Assembly (NCBI GenBank): GCA_024234975.1
Contig: JACKNH010000004.1
Span: 372,001-436,000, forward strand
From: Gammaproteobacteria bacterium
Lineage (GTDB): Bacteria; Pseudomonadota; Gammaproteobacteria; Ga0077536
Length of the DNA stretch: 64,000 nucleotides
Reading direction: 5' to 3'
Numbering within the stretch: position 1 is the first letter of the stretch; each line of letters opens with the position of its first letter. The notes under the pieces were generated by a model. That model ran no database searches. It had not been told where the DNA came from and was given only the letters and a program-made list of their open reading frames with translations. The position numbers were made by a program, and so were the translations under genes. Shown here piece by piece: positions 41,760 to 50,684 of the stretch.

Positions 41760-42511
41760 CACTGTGACTCGCTATCTGCTTGAACGTCCGATCCGTGATG
41801 CCCTGCGGGCAACAGCGAACGGCTGGTGGATTCTATCCACGATTCACAACGGCGGGTGATTTCCGCGGCGCTCAGCCCGGTTGAATCGATCGGATCGCCG
41901 ACGATGACATCGATCATCCCCGCTTGCTTGATGAATGAGCTGCGCGGCCAGCACAACCCTGCATTGTGCGCAACCGGGAACACCTGGCAGCCTGCCGCGA
42001 CCGCAAGTTGGGCGCCACTGCGCGCGTAGCGTCCGCTTGCGCCGGGGGCCACGCGCGTGCCTTCGGGAAAGATGACCACCCACATGCCGCGTCGAATCCG
42101 GTCGACGCCTTGCGTAATCACCTGCCGTAACGCCTTCGACCCCTGACCTCGGGAGATTGCAATCGGGGCCAGCGCGGCAAGTGCCTGTCCGAATGCGGGG
42201 ACGAAGAAGAGCTCGCGCTTCAGGACCCAGACCTGCGGCGGAAACAAGCCGCACAGTGCAATCGTTTCCCAGGCTGATTGGTGCTTGCACAAAATGACCG
42301 CCGGTGGGCCATTCAGCTTTTCCATGCCATGGATGCGCCAATCGACTCCACAGGTCAGTCGTAACCAATACAAGGCAAAGACTGACCAACGCGAAATGAT
42401 TGGTTGGCGCACACGTAATGGCAATGGCCAGATAATGATGGCGAGCAGCGCAAAGGCGACCGTTGGCACTACCAGCCCAAGGTAAAAGATTGCCGACCGC
42501 AGCCCCTGCAT
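41759..42511 (-). CDS. plsC: 1-acyl-sn-glycerol-3-phosphate acyltransferase
   Basis: PlsC makes phosphatidic acid from lysophosphatidic acid at the inner membrane. The 250-residue protein has an N-terminal membrane helix (IFYLGLVVPTVAFALLAIII), the catalytic CKHQSAWET (His with Glu in the usual Asp place, a variant common in this subgroup), LKRELFFVPAFG and FPEGTRVAPG. The ATG overlaps the gmhB stop by one base (TGATG), so the genes are coupled. Confidence 0.93.
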   Translation of the reverse strand: MQGLRSAIFYLGLVVPTVAFALLAIIIWPLPLRVRQPIISRWSVFALYWLRLTCGVDWRIHGMEKLNGPPAVILCKHQSAWETIALCGLFPPQVWVLKRELFFVPAFGQALAALAPIAISRGQGSKALRQVITQGVDRIRRGMWVVIFPEGTRVAPGASGRYARSGAQLAVAAGCQVFPVAHNAGLCWPRSSFIKQAGMIDVIVGDPIDSTGLSAAEITRRCESWIESTSRSLLPAGHHGSDVQADSESQ

Positions 42512-43041
42512 CACGATGGTTTCTTGACCGCGTAGTCGACAATCTTTCCCATGTCGGAAACGACCACTGCGTTGCGCGTATCAACGCCCGATGTCGCCCT
42601 TCCGGACGGTGCGATGAGAATCGGCAGCGCGCCAATCTCGCGCGCCAGCGACAGCTCGTCGGCGCGGGTGGTGACCAGACCGATTTCGCTGGCAGGCAAT
42701 TTCAACCGGTCCAGCAACTGCGCCAGTATGCCTTCGGTCGGCGAGTGGCAGTCGCAACCCGCGTCACGTTCGTGCGGGCAATAAATAATGGCTTCCAGCC
42801 TGCCGCCGAGTTCACTGACCGCACCCAGCATCGCCAGGTGCAAGGTATTGACCTGTTCAACATCGACACGGTGCGGACGGTGATCAGACAAATGTGCAAA
42901 AGCAACGCAACGGACACCTTCACGCGTCGCGGTCGCAATTGCTTCCAGCGAATCCGTAAGCGGCTCGAACTTTTCCTGCCAGTCACCGAAAGGCGTGCCG
43001 GAGTTGATCACGCCATCCCGGGCGAGGAGCAGCAGTTTCAT
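42511..43041 (-). CDS. Degenerate GmhB-like HAD protein (probable pseudoenzyme)
   Basis: The 176-residue protein sits where gmhB (heptose-1,7-bisphosphate phosphatase) usually stands, between glyS and plsC. It starts MKLLLLARDGVIN, where GmhB has DRDGVIN, so the nucleophile Asp is Ala7 (codon GCC at 43021-43023). The TNQSG motif is replaced by AFAHLSDHRPHR, and the GDSxxD motif III is missing in IGLVTTRADELSLA. The zinc loop survives as CPHERDAGCDCHSP. All three catalytic motifs have decayed while the frame is open and coupled to its neighbours, so it may have a structural or regulatory role. The start overlaps the glyS stop (ATGA). Confidence 0.82.
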   Translation of the reverse strand: MKLLLLARDGVINSGTPFGDWQEKFEPLTDSLEAIATATREGVRCVAFAHLSDHRPHRVDVEQVNTLHLAMLGAVSELGGRLEAIIYCPHERDAGCDCHSPTEGILAQLLDRLKLPASEIGLVTTRADELSLAREIGALPILIAPSGRATSGVDTRNAVVVSDMGKIVDYAVKKPS

Positions 43042-45110
43042 CCTGGCAGTCTCGAGATGTCTGCCACCTGACACAGGACGTGGCGAAGCGCAGTCAACAA
43101 CGCAAGCCGGTTACGCTGAATGTCAGGGTTTTCATCCATAACCAGTACAGTATCAAAGAATTTGTCGACCTGAGGACGGATTTGGGCCAATTGCGCCAGC
43201 ACCGCAGGGTAGTCTGCCGCGGCGAGCACAGGTTGCAGGCGCTCACTCAAGTCCGTCAGAGCCTGGAATAAATCTCGTTCGGCCGGTTCCATCAGCAGAT
43301 TCTCACGCACCGGCGGCAGCGATTGGGCTTCGTTCTTGCGCAGGATATTGGCAGCGCGCTTGTTTGCGGCAGCCAGGGCAGCGGCATCAGCTTGTCCGCG
43401 GAACGCAGTCACCGCCCGGACGCGGCGGTCAAAATCGAGCGGATCGCAAATATCGAGAGCTTTGACCGATTCAAACGAATCGTGATCGGCGCCGTGGTCG
43501 AGGCAATATCCACGCAGGCGTTCGATGGTGAATGCCAGTGCCTCGCGCGCCTTCACGCCATCGATCCGTTCGCCGTACGCCGTGATGCTCTCGTCGATCA
43601 ATGCCGACAGATTGAGCGAGAGTTGTTTCTCAACCGCGATGCGCAGAATAGCCACCGCATGGCGCCGCAGTGCAAACGGATCCTTGTCGCCGGTCGGTTC
43701 CTTGCCAATACCGAAGATTCCGACAATGGTGTCTATGCGATCCGCCAGCGACACACACTGCCCAACCGTGGTTTGCGGTAACTCATCGCCAGCAAACCGA
43801 GGCTGGTAGAATTCGGAAATCGCGCGTGCCACTGGCGCAGGTTCACCGCTTGCGGTGGCATAGTAGCCACCCATGGTGCCCTGCAATTCGGGGAATTCAC
43901 CGACCATGCCCGTTGTCAGATCACAGCGTGAAAGCAGTGCGGCGCGTTCCACCAACTCCGGTTCGGAATCAAACTGGATCGCAAGCCGGACTGCGAGCGC
44001 TATCACGCGATCAGTCTTGTCACGCAATGTGCCCAGTTGCTTCTCGAATACCATGTTGGCCAACGAGCCGAGGCGGTCAACCAATGCAATCTTCTGGTCC
44101 TGGGTGAAGAAGAATGCTGCATCTGTCAGGCGTGGGCGGATCACGCGCTGGTTACCTTCCACGATGCGTTGCGGCTCGGGACTGTCGATGTTGGCAACGG
44201 TGATGAAACGCGCGAGCAACTCGCCTTCACTGTTGATCAACGGAAAATAGCGCTGATGCTCCTGCATCGTGGCTATCAACACTTCCGTTGGCAGTTTCAG
44301 GAATTCCTCATCGAATTCACCTGACAGCGGAACAGGCCACTCCGTCAGCGCTGTCACTTCATCCAGCAGGTCAGGATCGATGACTGCCGTGGCGCCGACG
44401 GTAGTGGCACATGCAGTTACGCCGCTTTCGATGATTTCGCGGCGCTCGGCGAAGTCGGCAATGACGTGCCCCTCTGTCCTCAGGCGCGCCGCATATTGGG
44501 TGGGTGATGCGAGTTCAATCGCCTGGGGTGCAAGAAAACGGTGGCCAAACGTGAGTTTGCCGCTTTCACGACCAAGGATGGTGCCAGGCACGACGTCGCC
44601 ACCGTAGAGCATGACCAGCCAGTGAACGGGGCGAACAAACTCGATGTCGGAATCCCCCCAGCGCATGCGCTTGGGAATCGGCAACTGGTTCAATGCATCG
44701 GCGACGACGTCGGGCAGCAACTGCGCCAGCGGCTTGCCGGTTTCGGTGGCGTTGTGCGCAAGCCACTCGCCCTTGTCGGTCTTGACTGTGCCCAGTGCGG
44801 AAAATTCGACACCGCACGACCGGGCAAAGCCGAGCGCCGCTTTGCTGGGTTGGCCATCGGCACCATACGCCGCGGCCAGCGCCGGCCCGCGCTTTTCGAT
44901 GTTCCGGGTCGGCTGTGCGGCCGCGACATCAGTGATATGTAGTGCAAGCCGGCGTGGCGTGGCGAAGGCTTTGACATCGCCGTGGGCAATTTCAAGCTTG
45001 TTCATGCGCTGTTGGACGCCATCGGCAAACGCCTGGCTGATTCTCAACAGGGCCTTGGGCGGCAGTTCCTCAGTGCCGATTTCTATAAGCAGTTCCGCAG
45101 TTTGGGTCAT
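43038..45110 (-). CDS. glyS: Glycine--tRNA ligase, beta subunit
   Basis: The 690-residue subunit of the alpha2-beta2 enzyme starts TAELLIEIGTEELPPKAL and shows TPRRLALHI, RMRWGDSDIEFVRPVHWLV, LMATMQEHQRYFPL-like ATMQEHQRYFPLI, DLTTGMVGEFPELQGTMGGYYA and a C-terminal anticodon-binding region. The length is normal (E. coli 689). It is 12 bases after glyQ. Confidence 0.97.
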   Translation of the reverse strand: MTQTAELLIEIGTEELPPKALLRISQAFADGVQQRMNKLEIAHGDVKAFATPRRLALHITDVAAAQPTRNIEKRGPALAAAYGADGQPSKAALGFARSCGVEFSALGTVKTDKGEWLAHNATETGKPLAQLLPDVVADALNQLPIPKRMRWGDSDIEFVRPVHWLVMLYGGDVVPGTILGRESGKLTFGHRFLAPQAIELASPTQYAARLRTEGHVIADFAERREIIESGVTACATTVGATAVIDPDLLDEVTALTEWPVPLSGEFDEEFLKLPTEVLIATMQEHQRYFPLINSEGELLARFITVANIDSPEPQRIVEGNQRVIRPRLTDAAFFFTQDQKIALVDRLGSLANMVFEKQLGTLRDKTDRVIALAVRLAIQFDSEPELVERAALLSRCDLTTGMVGEFPELQGTMGGYYATASGEPAPVARAISEFYQPRFAGDELPQTTVGQCVSLADRIDTIVGIFGIGKEPTGDKDPFALRRHAVAILRIAVEKQLSLNLSALIDESITAYGERIDGVKAREALAFTIERLRGYCLDHGADHDSFESVKALDICDPLDFDRRVRAVTAFRGQADAAALAAANKRAANILRKNEAQSLPPVRENLLMEPAERDLFQALTDLSERLQPVLAAADYPAVLAQLAQIRPQVDKFFDTVLVMDENPDIQRNRLALLTALRHVLCQVADISRLPG

Positions 45111-45122
45111 CGGCCGGATCCT

Positions 45123-46025
45123 TCAGGAATTTTCCGCGCACATCGGAAAGCCGAGAGCCGCGCGTGCATCGTAATAAGCCTGGGCAACGGCACGCGCCAG
45201 CGTGCGGACGCGAAGGATATAGCTTTGACGTTCAGTCACCGATATCGCGCGCCGGGCGTCCAGCAGGTTGAAGGTGTGGGATGCCTTGAGCATCATCTCA
45301 TAGGCCGGTAGTGGCAAATTCAGGCCGATCAGCCGGCTGGATTCAGCCTCGCAGGTGTTGAACGAGTCGAACAGGCTGGCCGTATCGGCATGTTCAAAGT
45401 TGTATGCCGACATCTCCACCTCGTTCTGATGGTAAACGTCGCCATAGCTCACGCGCCGACCGTTGCTCATGGTCCATAGCAGGTCATAGACGTTGTCCAC
45501 GTTCTGCAGGTACATGGCGATTCGCTCCAGTCCGTAGGTGAGTTCGCCGGAAACCGGGCGGCAGTCCAGGCCGCCTACCTGCTGAAAGTACGTGAACTGC
45601 GATATTTCCATGCCGTTGGCCCAGACTTCCCATCCAAGCCCCCAGGCGCCCAGCGTCGGCGATTCCCAGTTGTCTTCAACGAACCGGATATCGTGAATTT
45701 TGGTGTCTATGCCGAGTGCGGTCAGCGAGTCGAGGTACAACTGCTGAATGTCCACCGGCGAAGGCTTGAGAATCACCTGAAACTGATAGAAGTGCTGGAG
45801 GCGATTGGGATTTTCGCCATAACGGCCGTCAGTCGGGCGGCGCGATGGTTGGACATAGGCGCAGCGCCAGGGCTCCGGACCTATGGCGCGCAGAAATGTG
45901 CCAGGATGAAAAGTACCGGCACCCATTTCCATGTCGTAGGGTTGCGCGATAACGCATCCCCGGTCCGACCAGAATTGTTGCAAGCGAAAAATAAGTTCTT
46001 GAAATGTCTTGGGACTCTGCGCCAC
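45123..46025 (-). CDS. glyQ: Glycine--tRNA ligase, alpha subunit
   Basis: The 300-residue catalytic subunit shows FQELIFRLQQFWSDRGCVI, PYDMEMGAGTFHPGTFLRAI, YVQPSRRPTDGRYGENPNR, WELPTLGAWGLGWEV-type WESPTLGAWGLGWEVW and GELTYGLERIAMYLQ. The length matches the family (303 in E. coli). It leads glyQ-glyS-gmhB-like-plsC-hemB and is divergent from an unknown gene at 46158. A TATACT hexamer at 46063-46058 could be its -10, but no -35 is seen. Confidence 0.97.
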   Translation of the reverse strand: MAQSPKTFQELIFRLQQFWSDRGCVIAQPYDMEMGAGTFHPGTFLRAIGPEPWRCAYVQPSRRPTDGRYGENPNRLQHFYQFQVILKPSPVDIQQLYLDSLTALGIDTKIHDIRFVEDNWESPTLGAWGLGWEVWANGMEISQFTYFQQVGGLDCRPVSGELTYGLERIAMYLQNVDNVYDLLWTMSNGRRVSYGDVYHQNEVEMSAYNFEHADTASLFDSFNTCEAESSRLIGLNLPLPAYEMMLKASHTFNLLDARRAISVTERQSYILRVRTLARAVAQAYYDARAALGFPMCAENS

Positions 46026-46157
46026 TTCTTTGACACCCGCAGTGCAATGAGCGCGCCAGTATAGTGGCTTACCTGCGCCCGCGCATCTGCTCGCATGCGG
46101 TCAAGATCGCCCCTTCCTGGCCGATAGTCTGGGGTGATTTTTCAGGCGATTCTCAAG

Positions 46158-46718
46158 ATGCAAGACCTTCATACCTCCGACACCCTGGGCTGGCGTGCGT
46201 TGATGACCGAAGCGCAGGCGGCAACCGGTATCCTGCTGGCGCCCGAGGTGGAGAGCTATCTGGTCCGTCTGCTGCGCCGTTATGTGGGCGAAGGCGCCTC
46301 CGCCGATTCGGTATTCAAGGGGCCGCTGGGAGAATTTCTACGACACCCGGGTACGGCGCCGGCAGAAGCGGATCTGGCGGCGATCGCCGATGGTTGCCTG
46401 CTGCTGGCCGGCTTGCTGCCGGATCAGGCCATGCAACGCGCAATCCCACTCGGGTACCTGGTGGAAACCGGGCGCCATGCCTACAGGGAACAGGCCTGGC
46501 GCAGCCGCGAGACACTTTTCGATCGTCTGGAAACAGATTTCATCGACATCATCGATCTGCTGCAGACATTGCGTAGTACTGAATTTCCGGAAGCCGAGTT
46601 GGACCGTCTCACGGCGTACCAGTTGTGGGCTGACACCGGCAGTCGCTACGCGTTCGTGGTGTTGGTAGGGCCAGGCGCCGCGCTGCCGGCACTAGAGACA
46701 TCCGTCATGTTGCATTGA
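46158..46718 (+). CDS. Conserved-looking protein of unknown function
   Basis: The 186-residue protein (MQDLHTSDTLGWRALMTEAQ) is mostly helical and acidic, with no signal peptide. Features seen are LAPEVESYLVRLLRRYV, the hydrophobic helix ADLAAIADGCLLLAGLLP and LGYLVETGRHAYREQAWR. I do not recognise the family. Its stop overlaps the ATG of the hybrid histidine kinase by one base (TGATG), so the two are coupled, and it may serve that kinase. ATG 46158 was chosen; the frame is open from 46134. Confidence 0.7.
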   Translation: MQDLHTSDTLGWRALMTEAQAATGILLAPEVESYLVRLLRRYVGEGASADSVFKGPLGEFLRHPGTAPAEADLAAIADGCLLLAGLLPDQAMQRAIPLGYLVETGRHAYREQAWRSRETLFDRLETDFIDIIDLLQTLRSTEFPEAELDRLTAYQLWADTGSRYAFVVLVGPGAALPALETSVMLH

Positions 46719-49513
46719 TGGGTTCCTCCGCACGCTTGGCCGCCAGGCAGGCAGCCGATCCTGATCAGACCCAATCCAGGGACGCGCAATGGCTGTTGAC
46801 TGCGCAGGTCAAGCTGCTGCTGGGAAATTCTGCCGACTCGATGATGCTTGGCATCGTCAGCGTCGGCGCCGCTACGTTGGTCATGTGGCCCTATCTCGAG
46901 CCTCAGTGGCCGCTCTCCTGGTTCGCGTTGATGCTGGCGGCGACCATGATTCGCCAAATTGTCGCGCGGCGATTCGGCCGGGCTGAACTCACCGCCGCGC
47001 GCGCCAGGCGATATCGAACTTCGTATCTATTGGGCGTATGGATAACCGCCGCCGGGTGGGGCGTGGCGGGCACTGCGCTGTTGCCGGTGGAGTCCGTCCT
47101 GCACCAGATTTTCGCCGCCTTTATTTTTGCTGCGGTCTCCGCCGGCGCAGTGGTGGTTCATTCGGTTTTTCGCAGTGCCGCTACCGGCTACCTGCTGTTG
47201 ACGCTCGCACCGCTTGCCATCGCCCAACTGCTGCAAGGCGGACAGGATGGTCAGATCATGGCGGGTATGCTGACGATCTGGGGCGCGCTGCTGGCACGAA
47301 TGTCCGAGCAACAGCACAGAATGATCGTGACGACGCTGGAGTTACGTCACCGCAATGATGATCTCATCGATCGACTGACAGTGGAGAAGGCGCGTGCCGA
47401 AGGCGCCAACGCCCAATTGACCGAACAGATTGCCGTTGGCAAGCGGACCTCCAGGGAACTGTTGCGCGCCAAGGAGAAAGCTGAACGCGCGGTCCGGGCC
47501 AAGAGCGACTTCCTCGCCACCATGAGCCATGAAATCCGCACGCCCATGAATGGCGTGCTGGGGATGGCCGAACTGCTGCAGAAAACCAATCTCACCACGC
47601 AGCAACGACGATTCGTGCAGACCATCACCCGTTCAGGTGCAGCGTTGCTGGCCATCATCAATGACATCCTCGACTACTCAAAAATCGAGGCTGGCAAACT
47701 GACGTTGCATTCAACCGTATTCGACCTGCGCGTTCTGGTGGAAGACACGTTGGCGTTCTTCGCCGAGCAGGCCCACCGTAAAGGCGTATCGTTGATCTGC
47801 GATTACCCGGCCACCCGCCACAGTGCTTACCGTGGCGATCCGGACCGCGTCAGTCAGATCCTGATGAACCTGATGAGCAACTCGCTGAAGTTCACTGAGC
47901 ACGGGCAGGTGGCGATCGGCGTATCGACTGTCGAGCAGAACGGGGACACCCTGGTGCGCTTCGAAGTGCGTGATTCCGGAATCGGGATCAAACCGGAGCA
48001 TCAGGCCCACATCTTCGAGTCGTTCGCGCAGGCGGACGGTTCGACGACGCGCAAGTACGGCGGTACCGGGCTCGGCCTGGCGATCTGCCGCCAGCTGACC
48101 ACCCTGATGGGCGGCGAAATTGGCGTCACCAGCGAGGTCGGCAAGGGCGCATGCTTCTGGTTCACCAGTGCGCTGGAGGCGGTGGATCAGAAGCTGGTAG
48201 GTGCGACGGTGCGCCCACTGCCGGTGTTGCGTGATTCGCGTGTGCTGGTGGTGGATGCCAACAAGGCGAATTGTCAGATCCTGCGTCAGCAGCTGGCGGC
48301 ATGGGGAATCAAATCGGCGGCAGCCGACACGGCCCACCAGGGCCTGCGCCTGTTGCAGTTGGCGGCGAACCAGGGCAAGCCGTTCCACGCGGTAATCATG
48401 GATCGCGAGATGCCCGGCAACGATGGCGCCCGCTTTGCCAGCAGGGTACGGCAGATGCCGGAGCTCGACGGTCTGCGGATCATCATGTTGTGCGACGTCA
48501 ATCAGCTGGCCGATACCGGCCGGTGGATCGCCGCCGGCATTGATCTTTATCTCAACAAGCCGATTCGCCAACAGGAACTCGTCGAAGGGTTGAACGACGT
48601 TCTTGGCCGTGCCCATACCGATGCGGTCGCGGTGGCGGAAGACACAACGGTCGGCGCCGCCACCATGCAGCTGCGTGGACACGTCCTGCTGGTCGAGGAT
48701 AACGCCGTCAACCGCGAACTTGCCGAAGCCATGTTGGGCGAACTGGGATGTACGGCAACTACCGCGGAGAATGGACGTGACGCCGTCGAGGCCATCTGTG
48801 ATTTCACGTTCGACACCGTGCAGCGGCCCTACGATCTGGTCCTGATGGACTGCCAGATGCCAGAGATGGACGGTTTTGATGCGACCCGCGCAATCCGCGA
48901 ATGGGAAAAGCAGCAAGGTCGCACCACGGTGCTCCCGATTGTCGCGCTGACGGCCAATGCCATGCCTGAGGACAAGGAGTTATGTCTGACAGCGGGCATG
49001 AGCGATTACCTGGCCAAGCCATTTACCGAGCAACAACTGCGGAACATTCTGCAGCGCTGGTTACCGTTGAATGCCCAGATGGCCAAAGCCGGGCCGCAGC
49101 AGGAAACCGTAGTGCCCGTGGTGGCCCAGAGAGCGGTTTCCGCGCAGGCATCGGTTCGGCTGGATTCGGCGGCACTCGACAAAATACGCGCGCTGCAACG
49201 TGATGGCGGCGCCGATATTCTTGCCCGAGTGATTGGTATCTTCCTGAAAGATGCGCCGCAGCTGCTCGCAAAGCTTCGCGAATCATCAGTCAATGGCGAT
49301 GCCAAGGGCGTGCGCATGGCGGCGCACACGCTCAAATCCAGTTCGGCCAATCTCGGCGCCGCAGAGTTATCCGGCCAATGCCGCAAAATCGAGACAGAAG
49401 CCGCAGCAGGCAAACTCGATGGGCTGGTGACCTCGCTCGACATACTGGAATTCGAACTCGACGGCGTATGCGATGCATTGCAGGCCGTGCTGGACGAACA
49501 ACTGGCGGCATGA
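46718..49513 (+). CDS. Hybrid sensor histidine kinase (membrane-HisKA-HATPase-REC-REC-Hpt)
   Basis: The 931-residue BarA-like kinase has about six membrane segments in residues 40-195, a coiled coil to 255, HisKA with His271 in MSHEIRTPMNGVLGMAELL, and HATPase (NLMSNSLKFTEHG, DSGIGIKPEHQ, GGTGLGLAICRQL). The first receiver domain has Asp562 in VIMDREMPG, but its acidic pair reads VVDAN instead of VVDDN, so its phosphorylation may be weak. A complete second receiver has Asp711 in VLMDCQMPEMDG. A C-terminal Hpt domain has His870 in AAHTLKSSSANLG. No separate response regulator is adjacent. It is coupled to the unknown gene upstream. Confidence 0.92.
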   Translation: MGSSARLAARQAADPDQTQSRDAQWLLTAQVKLLLGNSADSMMLGIVSVGAATLVMWPYLEPQWPLSWFALMLAATMIRQIVARRFGRAELTAARARRYRTSYLLGVWITAAGWGVAGTALLPVESVLHQIFAAFIFAAVSAGAVVVHSVFRSAATGYLLLTLAPLAIAQLLQGGQDGQIMAGMLTIWGALLARMSEQQHRMIVTTLELRHRNDDLIDRLTVEKARAEGANAQLTEQIAVGKRTSRELLRAKEKAERAVRAKSDFLATMSHEIRTPMNGVLGMAELLQKTNLTTQQRRFVQTITRSGAALLAIINDILDYSKIEAGKLTLHSTVFDLRVLVEDTLAFFAEQAHRKGVSLICDYPATRHSAYRGDPDRVSQILMNLMSNSLKFTEHGQVAIGVSTVEQNGDTLVRFEVRDSGIGIKPEHQAHIFESFAQADGSTTRKYGGTGLGLAICRQLTTLMGGEIGVTSEVGKGACFWFTSALEAVDQKLVGATVRPLPVLRDSRVLVVDANKANCQILRQQLAAWGIKSAAADTAHQGLRLLQLAANQGKPFHAVIMDREMPGNDGARFASRVRQMPELDGLRIIMLCDVNQLADTGRWIAAGIDLYLNKPIRQQELVEGLNDVLGRAHTDAVAVAEDTTVGAATMQLRGHVLLVEDNAVNRELAEAMLGELGCTATTAENGRDAVEAICDFTFDTVQRPYDLVLMDCQMPEMDGFDATRAIREWEKQQGRTTVLPIVALTANAMPEDKELCLTAGMSDYLAKPFTEQQLRNILQRWLPLNAQMAKAGPQQETVVPVVAQRAVSAQASVRLDSAALDKIRALQRDGGADILARVIGIFLKDAPQLLAKLRESSVNGDAKGVRMAAHTLKSSSANLGAAELSGQCRKIETEAAAGKLDGLVTSLDILEFELDGVCDALQAVLDEQLAA

Positions 49514-49557
49514 GAGTGGCGCCACCGGCCTGAACCAGTGGCCGGGGAGAGTGCACG

Positions 49558-50553
49558 TCAGTCGGTGACCGTGCGTACGTTCAGCGTGTTGGCGCCGGGT
49601 TCTTCGGCGGAATTCGAATACGGCGTAATCACCCAGTGAATCTCGGTGGGCGAATGGATGCCCTTCAGGTTGGCCTCGCCACACACAATGGTTTCGACCT
49701 TCTCCGCGTCGCCACCGGAATTGAGCGAATCAAGAAAAGCCGCGGAACACAGGATGCGGTCCTGGACCGGAAACGGATGCCGTAGCTCCGGAAACGCGTT
49801 GGACTGCACGCCTTCCACGCGGAACGTCACGTTCACATCATGCCCGTGAATATCTTCGCCACCGGACGATATGGCCCAGGTTTCACCGAAATGCAGCGCC
49901 AGCCGGTAGTGGATCGGGACGTTGCTGGTGCGCAGGTTGCGCTGCTGGATACGGTTTTCAAGTTCGATGGTCGCCACCAGCGCGGCCTGGCTGTCGCTGA
50001 AGGTTGCGAGGAACCCGTCACCGGTACTTTTGAAGAATCGGCGGTTGTGCTCGGCGAGCAGCGGTTCGGCAATCTGGGTCAACCGGCGCTTCAAGTGATA
50101 GGCCATGTGGTCGTCTTCGCTGGCCAGCGAGGACGAATGGCATAAGTCGAAGACCAGGATTGCCTCGCGCCTTTGCGCCAGGCTGCCCGCGGGAATGACC
50201 ACCGACTGGTCCCAAACCTGCTCCTCTTCCACCGGGGCAACCGGTTCAGGGATGGTGTCTGCTTCTATGGCCCAGTCCGGCAACAGCAGAAGTACCGGCG
50301 GTATCAGCCCGATTTCGCCTTGCACCCGCAGCCATTTGCCACCCTGACGCAGCAGAACGCCGTTGCGGCTCGAATCTTCCAGGAAGCTGTGACCGTCGCG
50401 ATTGACCAGCGTGAAGTGCAGACGGGAGACGCGTGGATGATCAATGACGAGATCGCTGGCCGGATCGCGGCCAAAACGTACCTGGCGCTGCGAGAACTCG
50501 TGTTCGCTGCGCTGCTTCTGCTCGATATTCTTAAGGACTATCTTCCAGCCCAT
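49558..50553 (-). CDS. FHA domain fused to class III cyclase-like domain (FHA-cyclase)
   Basis: The 331-residue protein has an N-terminal FHA domain (QVRFGRDPASDLVID, RVSRLHFTLV, EDSSRNGVLL), a Pro/Glu-rich linker (about 110-135) and a C-terminal class III cyclase homology domain. The latter keeps the metal Asp residues (LVFDLCHSSSLAS, KSTGDGFLATF) and the transition-state Asn and Arg (GHDVNVTFRV), so it may be catalytic. The order is the reverse of the cyclase-FHA protein at 17961-18887. No membrane segment is seen. It converges with the hybrid kinase, 44 bases apart. Confidence 0.83.
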   Translation of the reverse strand: MGWKIVLKNIEQKQRSEHEFSQRQVRFGRDPASDLVIDHPRVSRLHFTLVNRDGHSFLEDSSRNGVLLRQGGKWLRVQGEIGLIPPVLLLLPDWAIEADTIPEPVAPVEEEQVWDQSVVIPAGSLAQRREAILVFDLCHSSSLASEDDHMAYHLKRRLTQIAEPLLAEHNRRFFKSTGDGFLATFSDSQAALVATIELENRIQQRNLRTSNVPIHYRLALHFGETWAISSGGEDIHGHDVNVTFRVEGVQSNAFPELRHPFPVQDRILCSAAFLDSLNSGGDAEKVETIVCGEANLKGIHSPTEIHWVITPYSNSAEEPGANTLNVRTVTD

Positions 50554-50684
50554 TCCCGGATCCGTCCGCGTTCGCGAGATTGGAGCACTATAGCCGCGCT
50601 ACGGCACGGCATACCCGTTCAACGGCGATATTGTAATCCGACCACGCCCAGAATGGGACCGCGATCACATACCCCGGGCCACCC

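Noticed and set aside
46030..46065. TTGACA and TATAGT as a promoter for the unknown gene at 46158
   Set aside because: The spacer is 24 bases, too long for sigma-70.
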